Part shown: piece after piece, positions 7,402 to 13,665 of the stretch | How the letters are laid out: each line of letters begins with the position of its first letter | How positions within the stretch are numbered: position 1 is the stretch's first letter | From: Gammaproteobacteria bacterium | GTDB lineage: Bacteria > Pseudomonadota > Gammaproteobacteria > SG8-11 | DNA length: 24,063 nucleotides | Assembly (NCBI GenBank): GCA_016200445.1 | Contig: JACQEQ010000155.1 | Span: 1-24,063 of the forward strand | Direction of reading: 5' to 3' | The notes under the pieces: generated by a model | What the model was told of the DNA's origin: nothing | Seen by the model: only the letters and a program-made list of their open reading frames with translations | The model's database searches: none | Program-made: the position numbers and the translations under genes

Positions 7402-8850
7402 ATGCTGATTTTCGAACTTTCACAACCCGGCCGCGCCAACTTCGCGCAACTGCCTGTGGCAAGCGCGCCCGCCGATGACATCCCGGAAAAATTCCGGCGC
7501 AAAACGCGTTCGCTGTTGCCGCAAGTATCGGAGCTGCAAGCGGTGCGGCATTACACGCGCTTGTCGCAGAAAAATTTTTCCATCGATACGCATTTTTATC
7601 CGCTGGGTTCCTGCACCATGAAATACAACCCGCGTGGCTGCAACACGCTGGCGATGCTGCCGGAATTTCTCGCACGTCACCCCTTGGCGCCGGAGTCCCA
7701 TAGCCAAGGCTTCCTCGCGTGCATGCATGACTTGCAGGAAATACTCAAGGACGTGACCGGCATGAAGGGCGTATCAATGGCGCCGATGGCCGGGTCGCAA
7801 GGTGAGTTCGCCGGGGTCGCGATGATCCGCGCATATCACGACGCCCGTGGCGATACCGCACGCAGCGAAATTCTGGTGCCGGATGCGGCGCACGGGACGA
7901 ATCCTGCTACCGCAGCGATGTGTGGTTACACCGTCAAAGAGATTCCGACCAATGACCAAGGCGATGTTGACCTGGCTGCGTTGAAAGCGGCGGTGGGTCC
8001 GCACACCGCAGGCATCATGTTGACCAATCCGTCCACGCTCGGCGTCTTCGAGCGTAATATCGTTGCGATTGCGAAAGTCGTGCACGACGCGGGTGGTTTG
8101 CTGTATTACGACGGCGCCAATCTCAATGCCATCCTTGGAAAGGTCAAGCCCGGCGACATGGGCTTCGACGTCATTCACATGAACCTGCACAAAACCTTTT
8201 CCACACCGCACGGCGGCGGCGGGCCGGGCGCCGGTCCGGTCGGCGTCAGCGAACGCTTGTTGCCATTCATGCCGATTCCGGTCGTGACCAAAGAAGGCGA
8301 GAAATATCGCTGGCTCACCGAAACAGATCGGCCCAAAAGCATTGGCCGCATGTCGGCATTCGGTGGCAATGCCGGTGTGTTACTGCGTGCTTACATCTAC
8401 GCGCGTTTGTTGGGTCGAGCGGGCATGCAACGCGTGGCCGAATATTCCACGCTCAATGCCAACTACCTAATGGCGCGCTTGAAGAAACTTGGTTATGCGA
8501 TGGCCTTGCCGCAACGCCGCGCGACCCACGAGTTCGTCGTCACGCTCAAAAGCGAAGCGAAAGACTTACACGTCAACGCGATGGACTTCGCCAAGCGCCT
8601 GCTCGATTACGGCTTTCACGCGCCGACGACGTATTTCCCGCTGATCGTGCCGGAGTGTTTGCTGATCGAGCCGACCGAAACCGAATCGAAGGAAGCGCTG
8701 GATGGCTTCGTCGATGCGATGGGCAAGATTCGCCACGAAGCGCACAGTACGCCGGAAGTATTGAAAGGTGCGCCACATAGCTTGCCGGTCAAACGGCTCG
8801 ACGATGTGAAAGCCGCACGTGAGCTCGATCTGGTCTGGAAAGCGCCGTGA
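7402..8850 (+). CDS. gcvPB: Glycine dehydrogenase (decarboxylating) subunit 2
   Basis: This is the PLP-bearing half of the split glycine decarboxylase and partners GcvPA. The 482-residue length is normal. The PLP Schiff-base lysine is Lys264 in MNLHKTFSTPHGGGGPG. Other family segments are FYPLGSCTMKYNPR, DAAHGTNPATAAMCGY and YDGANLNAI. ATG at 7402 gives the family's usual MLIFE start and has CGGAGT (7392-7397) upstream; an in-frame ATG at 7366 adds 12 unlikely residues. It is separated from gcvPA by tpx, the lapC-like gene and repeat R1. No convincing promoter was found between R1 and the start, so it is probably read through from upstream, though R1 could affect transcript levels. Confidence 0.96.
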   Translation: MLIFELSQPGRANFAQLPVASAPADDIPEKFRRKTRSLLPQVSELQAVRHYTRLSQKNFSIDTHFYPLGSCTMKYNPRGCNTLAMLPEFLARHPLAPESHSQGFLACMHDLQEILKDVTGMKGVSMAPMAGSQGEFAGVAMIRAYHDARGDTARSEILVPDAAHGTNPATAAMCGYTVKEIPTNDQGDVDLAALKAAVGPHTAGIMLTNPSTLGVFERNIVAIAKVVHDAGGLLYYDGANLNAILGKVKPGDMGFDVIHMNLHKTFSTPHGGGGPGAGPVGVSERLLPFMPIPVVTKEGEKYRWLTETDRPKSIGRMSAFGGNAGVLLRAYIYARLLGRAGMQRVAEYSTLNANYLMARLKKLGYAMALPQRRATHEFVVTLKSEAKDLHVNAMDFAKRLLDYGFHAPTTYFPLIVPECLLIEPTETESKEALDGFVDAMGKIRHEAHSTPEVLKGAPHSLPVKRLDDVKAARELDLVWKAP

Positions 8851-8867
8851 CACCTTCAGTTTTTCTT

Positions 8868-8953
8868 CCCCCTTTGAAAAAGGGGGACCGAGGGGGATTT
8901 TCATATCACTACGAAATACAAATCCCCCCTACCCCCCTTTTTCAAAGGGGGGG
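8868..8953. repeat. Composite inverted repeat R2 (two mirrored hairpins)
   Basis: The left hairpin CCCCCTTT-GAA-AAAGGGGG (8868-8886) is mirrored by the right hairpin CCCCCCTTT-TTC-AAAGGGGGG (8932-8952). Inside them GGGGGATTT (8892-8900) faces AAATCCCCCC (8920-8929). The central spacer (8901-8919) is 19 bp, the same as in R1, although the stem sequence differs. The element fills most of the gap between gcvPB and dgkA, and its right end is only 11 bp from the dgkA start. Confidence 0.9.
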
Positions 8954-8964
8954 CATATTGCGCC

Positions 8965-9324
8965 ATGCCTAAACCTGGAAAAACTGGCTTCACGCGTGTC
9001 ATCAGCGCCACGGTTTATTCCTGGGCGGGGCTCAAGGCCACCTTTAAACATGAAGCCGCGTTTCGTCAGGAACTATTATTATGTATCGTCCTGGCGCCGG
9101 TGGCGTTGCGGGTCGCGCACACCGGCGTTGAACGCGCGTTACTGATCGGCAGCTTATTTTTGGTGTTGATGGTCGAATTGCTCAACAGCGCGGTCGAAGC
9201 TGCGGTGGACCGCATCAGCGACGAACATCACGAGCTCGCCGGGCGCGCCAAAGACATCGGCTCGGCAGCGGTGTTTGTTTCGCTGCTGAATGCCGCCGTT
9301 GTATGGGCGCTGGTCTTGACGTAA
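8965..9324 (+). CDS. dgkA: Diacylglycerol kinase (DgkA type, integral membrane)
   Basis: This enzyme phosphorylates diacylglycerol to phosphatidic acid in the inner membrane, recycling the lipid left by transfer of head groups to periplasmic glucans or LPS. The 119-residue length is right for the small trimeric enzyme. Three hydrophobic helices are visible. The conserved core reads EAAFRQE (near the N-terminus), then VELLNSAVEAAVDRI and HELAGRAKDIGSAAV, which carry the catalytic and metal-binding glutamates of the family. The start at 8965 gives PGKTGFTRVI, matching E. coli TGFTRII. No ordinary ribosome-binding site is present; the only purine run is the G7 stretch closing repeat R2, 11 bp upstream. 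Confidence 0.95.
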   Translation: MPKPGKTGFTRVISATVYSWAGLKATFKHEAAFRQELLLCIVLAPVALRVAHTGVERALLIGSLFLVLMVELLNSAVEAAVDRISDEHHELAGRAKDIGSAAVFVSLLNAAVVWALVLT

Positions 9325-9344
9325 TTTTACGAATATAAACAACC

Positions 9345-9361
9345 GGTGGGCCGTGTCCACC
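9345..9361. repeat. Short hairpin repeat before the PfkB kinase gene
   Basis: GGTGGG (9345-9350) pairs with TCCACC (9356-9361), including one G-T wobble, around a 5-nt loop. It ends just before the AGAGG ribosome-binding site of the next gene. Hairpins of the form GGTGGGC-n-CCACCCTAC are, from general familiarity, frequent intergenic repeats in proteobacterial genomes. No function is evident. Confidence 0.5.
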
Positions 9362-9378
9362 CTACAGAGGATTTCATA

Positions 9379-10311
9379 ATGACGGCACTGATCTGCGGTT
9401 CCATGGCCTTCGACACCATCATGGTGTTCAACGACCGGTTCAAAAATCACATCCTGCCGGATCAAGTGCATATCCTGAACGTGTCGTTTCTGGTGCCGCA
9501 AATGCGCCGCGAATTCGGCGGCTGCGCGGGCAATATCGCCTACAACCTGAAATTGCTCGGCGAAAATCCATTGCCGATGGCGACTGTGGGCGGCGATTTT
9601 CAGCCTTACGCCGAATGGATGGATAAGCATGGCGTCGCACGTCAACATATCCGCACGGTCGCAGGCAGCTACACCGCGCAAGCCTTCATCACCACCGACA
9701 TGGATGACAACCAGATCACCGCGTTTCATCCCGGTGCGATGAATCACTCGCATCAAAACAAAATCGGTGACGCCAAGGGCGTGAAACTCGGCATCGTTTC
9801 GCCGGATGGACGCGAAGGCATGATCGCGCACGCACAGCAGTTCGCCGATGCGAAGATTCCGTTCATTTTTGATCCGGGCCAAGGCATGCCGATGTTCGAC
9901 GGTACCGACTTGCTGAATTTTATCGAGCAGGCGACCTACGTGACGGTGAACGATTACGAAATGCAGTTGCTGCAACAACGCACCGGTTTAGCTCCGCATG
10001 AAATCGCCGAACGCGTGGATGCGCTTATCGTCACGCTCGGCAGTAAGGGTTCGCATATTTACACCAAGAAGCATCGCCATGAGATTCCGGTGGTGACGCC
10101 CGCCGAAGTCAAAGATCCCACTGGCTGTGGCGATGCATTCCGCGCCGGACTGCTTTATGGGCTATTGCATGGCATGGATTGGGAAACCACCGGGCGCATC
10201 GCGTCGCTGCTCGGATCAGTCAAGATCGAGCACCACGGCACGCAAAATCACAAGTTCGCGCGTGCGGAATTCGATGCGCGTTTCGATAAGGCATTCGGCT
10301 ACCATCTGTAG
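9379..10311 (+). CDS. PfkB-family carbohydrate/nucleoside kinase (adenosine kinase-like)
   Basis: This is a 310-residue ribokinase-fold kinase. The N-terminal glycine-rich PfkB motif is FGGCAGNIAYNLKLLG, near residues 50-65. The C-terminal signature is DPTGCGDAFRAGLLYGL, holding the catalytic Asp of the GxGD element (TGCGD in place of the usual TGAGD). Family members phosphorylate ribose, fructose phosphates or nucleosides. The overall look (MTALICGSMAFDTIMVF start, VKIEHHGTQNH near the end) recalls bacterial proteins annotated as adenosine kinase-like, but the substrate cannot be read from the sequence. ATG at 9379 was chosen because AGAGG (9366-9370) precedes it. It follows dgkA by 54 bp and ends head-on towards kdkA. 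Confidence 0.85.
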   Translation: MTALICGSMAFDTIMVFNDRFKNHILPDQVHILNVSFLVPQMRREFGGCAGNIAYNLKLLGENPLPMATVGGDFQPYAEWMDKHGVARQHIRTVAGSYTAQAFITTDMDDNQITAFHPGAMNHSHQNKIGDAKGVKLGIVSPDGREGMIAHAQQFADAKIPFIFDPGQGMPMFDGTDLLNFIEQATYVTVNDYEMQLLQQRTGLAPHEIAERVDALIVTLGSKGSHIYTKKHRHEIPVVTPAEVKDPTGCGDAFRAGLLYGLLHGMDWETTGRIASLLGSVKIEHHGTQNHKFARAEFDARFDKAFGYHL

Positions 10312-10365
10312 CAGCACGATTCATCGGGCTGTTAGTACTAAGGCCCGCGAACGCCGTCATCCTCA

Positions 10366-10386
10366 CCTTCCCCCTTGCCGGGGGGC
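10366..10386. repeat. Single hairpin repeat between convergent genes
   Basis: CCTTCCCCCTTGC (10366-10378) is identical to the left half of the R1 right palindrome, but the other half is altered (CGGGGGGCG). A 5-bp C/G stem remains (10370-10374 with 10380-10384). It looks like a lone, decayed copy. It lies between the convergent ends of the PfkB kinase and kdkA genes. Confidence 0.6.
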
Positions 10387-10403
10387 GCTTCTCCGGCCCG
10401 ATA

Positions 10404-11129
10404 TTAAGTCGAGGCCGTATTGTGGTACGCATCCAGCAACGATATCCAGTCGGCTTCGCCGAAGTAAAAATCCGGCCCCGCCGATTTCAATTTTTTTAAC
10501 GAGCGATGCAGGCGTGCGAGATTTTCCTGTTGCCAGCGCGCGGCAGGTTCACGCAGCTCGCCCTTGTCAAAATCCGCCACATACAGGCTATTGTCCTTGC
10601 CGAGCAGAATGTTGTGCGCGTTCAAGTCGGCATGGTAGATGCCTGCATCGTGAAATTTGCGCAGCGTGATCCCGAGCGTACGCCAGCGAGTGACGTCCAG
10701 CCCGCGCGTGGTGAGCGCAGCGGCTAACGAGGCCGTGAACATAATGCGCCGCGTGATTAGATCGGCACGGTAGTAAGGGCCGGCACGCAGCACGCGCACC
10801 GCCACGGGTTGCGGCACGGGTAATCCTGTGTTCAGTATGTGGGCCAGTAAATGAAACTCGCGCCAGGCGCGGGTGCGTGCCAGGCCGGTCCACACATAAC
10901 GGTCGTGCAGCAGGCCTGCGGCGAGTCCGCCGCGTCGATAGTGACGCAACACTAAGGGTTGGTCGTGATGCACAAAGAACCAAGTGGTGCCGCGACCCGG
11001 CGCGCTGCCGGTGAGCAGCCCGCGTGCCTGCAATATGCCGGGGTCGAAAATACCCGTGTCCGTCTCGCTCAGTGCATCGGCATCGTATAGGATGTGCTGG
11101 TTTTCGATGAAGCATTCGACGGGGCGCAT
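10404..11129 (-). CDS. kdkA: 3-deoxy-D-manno-octulosonic acid (Kdo) kinase
   Basis: This is a 241-residue member of the lipopolysaccharide kinase (Kdo/WaaP) family. It phosphorylates Kdo of the LPS inner core on the cytoplasmic side. The protein-kinase-like catalytic loop is FHDAGIYHADLNAHNILLG, with the HADLN Asp as catalytic base. The metal-binding motif is VADFDKGELR. An N-terminal RGLLTGSAPGRGTTWFF segment with LVLRHYRRGGL carries the nucleotide-binding features. ATG at 11129 was chosen because it gives the usual family length of about 240. An in-frame ATG at 11198 would add 23 residues encoded partly by repeat R3, and neither start has a clear ribosome-binding site. It is divergent from the heptosyltransferase gene, with which it shares a pathway. 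Confidence 0.88.
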   Translation of the reverse strand: MRPVECFIENQHILYDADALSETDTGIFDPGILQARGLLTGSAPGRGTTWFFVHHDQPLVLRHYRRGGLAAGLLHDRYVWTGLARTRAWREFHLLAHILNTGLPVPQPVAVRVLRAGPYYRADLITRRIMFTASLAAALTTRGLDVTRWRTLGITLRKFHDAGIYHADLNAHNILLGKDNSLYVADFDKGELREPAARWQQENLARLHRSLKKLKSAGPDFYFGEADWISLLDAYHNTAST

Positions 11130-11187
11130 GGAGGGTGATTCGCTGCTCGATGGTGAAATTGTGTGGACTGCGCCGGACAGTGTTCCT

Positions 11188-11312
11188 CCCCTCCTCATTT
11201 TCGAGGAGGGGTGCCCCGCAGGGGTGGGGTGGTCGTGGCGGGTGCGAAGGGAACATTAACCAAAACCACCCCGTCCGCTGCGCATCCACCCCTCCTCGAA
11301 AATGAGGAGGGG
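11188..11312. repeat. Composite inverted repeat R3 (two mirrored hairpins)
   Basis: Two 24-bp palindromes (11188-11211 and 11289-11312) are exact reverse complements. Each has 9-bp stems, CCCCTCCTC with GAGGAGGGG, and a 6-nt loop. Further in, GGGGTGGT (11226-11233) faces ACCACCCC (11265-11272). The layout repeats that of R1 and R2, with different stem sequence and a wider centre. It fills the 241-bp gap between the divergent kdkA and heptosyltransferase genes, where promoters for both would be expected. Apart from this element the gap has no gene, and I found no convincing promoter. Confidence 0.9.
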
Positions 11313-11370
11313 TGCCAAGCTGATTACGCGCCGACCAGTAAAGTGTTTACACCTGACGCATATAAATTAA

Positions 11371-12438
11371 ATGCCGCTACCCTTTCAATCCCCGCCGACC
11401 ACTTTATGCATACTGCGTCTGTCGGCGATCGGCGACGTGTGTCACACGCTTGCGGTGGTGCGCTCGATTCAAACCCACTGGCCGCAAACGAAAATCACCT
11501 GGATTATCGGAGCGCTGGAAGCGTCGCTGCTGGCGGATATTCCGGGCATCGAGTTTATCATCTTCGACAAGAAAAAAGGCTGGGCGGCGTTTGCCGCATT
11601 GCGGCATACATTGCGTGGCCGGCATTTCGATGCGCTGCTCGACATGCAAGTCGCGCTGCGCGCCAGTCTCGCCAGTCTGTTGATCACAAGCCCGCTGCGC
11701 ATCGGCTTCGACCGTGCGCGCGCTAAAGATATGCAGTGGTTGTTTACCAATCATCGCATCGCCGCCCAACCACGCGAACACGCGTTGGATGCGTTGTTCG
11801 GCTTCGCGCACGTGTTAGGCGTGCGCGAGAAAATTCTGCGCTGGGATATACCGGTTCCCGGCGCCGCGCACGCATTTGCGCAACAGCAATTACCCGGCGA
11901 GCAAGCCACGCTGATCATCAGCCCGTGCTCCAGCGCGCGCGCGCGCAATTGGCGCAACTGGTCCGCACAGCGCTACGCGCACGTGGTGGACTACGCCGTG
12001 GAACGGCACGGCATGCGCGTATTGCTGACCGGCGGGCCGGCCAGGCTGGAGCGCGAATACGGCACGCAGATCGTGCAAATGGCACGGCATGCACCGCACA
12101 ACCTGATCGGGCTAACTAATCTCAAGCAATTGCTCGCGTTGTTACAGAGGGGTACGGTATTGATTTCGCCCGACTCCGGCCCCGCGCACATGGCGACCTG
12201 CACCGGCACGCCGGTGATCGGTTTATACGCCACATCAAATCCGCTGCGCACCGGGCCGTATCTAAGCCAGCGCTGGGTAGTAAATAAATATCCCGAAGCA
12301 TTACAGATCGAAGGCGGCAAGAGCGTGGCCGAAGTCAGTTGGGGCCGGCGCGTGCGCCGCCCGGATGCGATGGATTTGATTACGGTGGACGAGGTGACGC
12401 AAAAGCTGGATGAATTGATGGCGGCCCGGCAGCGCTGA
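11371..12438 (+). CDS. Glycosyltransferase family 9 (LPS heptosyltransferase-like)
   Basis: This is a 355-residue GT-B enzyme of the ADP-heptose:LPS heptosyltransferase family, which adds heptose to the LPS inner core at the inner membrane. The N-terminal LCILRLSAIGDVCHTLAVVR is the family's opening strand-loop, including the conserved Asp of IGDVCH. The C-terminal donor-site segment is LISPDSGPAHMATCTGTPVIGLY. The neighbouring Kdo kinase gene and gmhA-hldE supply the same pathway. Which heptosyltransferase (WaaC, WaaF or WaaQ type) it is cannot be decided here, so no symbol is given. ATG at 11371 has no recognisable ribosome-binding site; the leader is A/T-rich (TATAAATTAA). Confidence 0.88.
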   Translation: MPLPFQSPPTTLCILRLSAIGDVCHTLAVVRSIQTHWPQTKITWIIGALEASLLADIPGIEFIIFDKKKGWAAFAALRHTLRGRHFDALLDMQVALRASLASLLITSPLRIGFDRARAKDMQWLFTNHRIAAQPREHALDALFGFAHVLGVREKILRWDIPVPGAAHAFAQQQLPGEQATLIISPCSSARARNWRNWSAQRYAHVVDYAVERHGMRVLLTGGPARLEREYGTQIVQMARHAPHNLIGLTNLKQLLALLQRGTVLISPDSGPAHMATCTGTPVIGLYATSNPLRTGPYLSQRWVVNKYPEALQIEGGKSVAEVSWGRRVRRPDAMDLITVDEVTQKLDELMAARQR

Positions 12439-12571
12439 CGAGACCCGTTAGTGTTTGATTACAAAACGGTATCGCGTTAGCGCGCCCGTGCGATTCGAGA
12501 AAGCTGACCTATACTATTAGGTGCCAGGTTAGGTGGTGAGGCGCAGGGAGCGGCTACTCTTTGCAAGGTAC

Positions 12572-12595
12572 CTCCCCTTGAAAAAGCAAGGAGAG
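12572..12595. repeat. Single hairpin repeat upstream of the cytochrome peroxidase gene
   Basis: CTCCCCTTG (12572-12580) pairs with CAAGGAGAG (12587-12595) with one mismatch around a 6-nt A-rich loop. It resembles half of an R2-type element. It lies in the 231-bp gap before the peroxidase gene. A TATACT box (12510-12515) in the same gap could be a -10, but no good -35 was found. Confidence 0.6.
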
Positions 12596-12669
12596 GCGCT
12601 TGCGAAGCAATCGGGTTGGTTGCTCCGGCACAGAAGTATTCTAGAGCTTGCGTGAGAAAGGGCTGCGTC

Positions 12670-13665
12670 ATGATTACCATTTCTAGTCACGTACTCTATT
12701 TACGAGCTGTGGCGCTCGGTCTAGTCATTTGTTCCGGGTGCGCCGCCGCGCAGGAACTGGACGAGCCGATTCTGCCGCTGCCGCTTACCGTGGAGCTCGA
12801 CCCGGCACGCGTGGCGCTGGGCGAAAAACTTTTTAATGACCCGCGTCTAGCGCATAACAATGCAATGGCCTGCGCAAGCTGCCACCAGCTCGAACAGGGC
12901 GGCGATGATGGCCTGCCGCGTTCGATCACCAACAGCGGCGAGCCCGATGTTATCAATACGCCGGGCATTTTCAACCGCGCATTCAATTTTCGTCAGACTT
13001 GGGGTGGCGCATTTCGCACGCTGGAAGAACAAGCCGAGGCGGCTTTACACAACCCGCGTCACGCTGCCACGACCTGGGAAGAGCTGTTGCCGAAGCTCGC
13101 GGCCGATGCGCAGTATGCCGCGAGCTTTTCCCGGATCTATGGCGGCGTGCGTAAGGAACACGTGCTCGACGCAATAGCAACCTACGAGCGCTCGTTGATT
13201 ACGCCTAACGCGCCGTTCGACCGGTATTTGCGCGGCGATGCTCGGGCTATCAGCGCCGAGCAAAAACACGGTTACGAGCTGTTCAAAAGCTACGGTTGCA
13301 TCAGTTGCCATCAAGGGGTCAATGTGGGCGGCAACTTGTTCCAGAAATTCGGCCTGTTCGAAGATTATTTCAAGCTGCGCGGCGGGCCGCTCATGCCGGC
13401 CGACTTGGGCCGCTACAACGTCACAAAAGACGAGCGCGACCGCCACGTGTTCCGTGTGCCCAGCCTGCGCAATATCGCAGTGACCGCGCCCTACTTTCAC
13501 GATGGCAGTGTTGAAAAGCTAGGTTATGCGGTGGAAGTCATGGCGCGTGTGCAACTGGGGCGCAAGCCGCCGCCGCACGAAGTGCAGGCCATCGTGTCGT
13601 TCCTCGAAAGTCTCACCGGCGAATATCAAGGGCGCACGCTCGCAGCGCCGCGCAGCACGCCATGA
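12670..13665 (+). CDS. Di-heme cytochrome c peroxidase (MauG/CcpA family)
   Basis: A secreted 331-residue protein with two heme c sites: C68-x-x-C71-H72 (CASCH) and C210-x-x-C213-H214 (CISCH), spaced as in bacterial di-heme peroxidases. The N-terminus is a signal peptide (hydrophobic residues about 8-22, probable cleavage after CAAA-Q28), so it works in the periplasm, where the family reduces hydrogen peroxide with electrons from small cytochromes. Other family segments are VALGEKLFNDPRL near the N-terminus and VPSLRNIAVTAPYFHDGSV followed by VMARVQLGRKP near the C-terminus. MauG-type relatives instead oxidise protein side chains, and the distal ligand cannot be settled here. ATG at 12670 gives a proper signal peptide. 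Its stop overlaps the start of the kinase gene (ATGA, 13662-13665), so the pair is translationally coupled. Confidence 0.92.
   Translation: MITISSHVLYLRAVALGLVICSGCAAAQELDEPILPLPLTVELDPARVALGEKLFNDPRLAHNNAMACASCHQLEQGGDDGLPRSITNSGEPDVINTPGIFNRAFNFRQTWGGAFRTLEEQAEAALHNPRHAATTWEELLPKLAADAQYAASFSRIYGGVRKEHVLDAIATYERSLITPNAPFDRYLRGDARAISAEQKHGYELFKSYGCISCHQGVNVGGNLFQKFGLFEDYFKLRGGPLMPADLGRYNVTKDERDRHVFRVPSLRNIAVTAPYFHDGSVEKLGYAVEVMARVQLGRKPPPHEVQAIVSFLESLTGEYQGRTLAAPRSTP

Noticed and set aside
9154..9978. 274-codon minus-strand frame opposite dgkA and the PfkB kinase gene
   Set aside because: Its length comes from GC-rich codon bias on the opposite strand; it spans two well-supported genes and its translation is His/Arg/Asp-rich with no motif.
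11130..11198. Longer kdkA start at ATG 11198
   Set aside because: The extra 23 residues come partly from repeat R3, there is no ribosome-binding site, and the shorter product fits the family length.
12439..12500. Terminator after the heptosyltransferase gene
   Set aside because: A weak, bulged stem (CCGT...ACGG) and a short CGCG/GCGC palindrome are present but neither is followed by a T-run.
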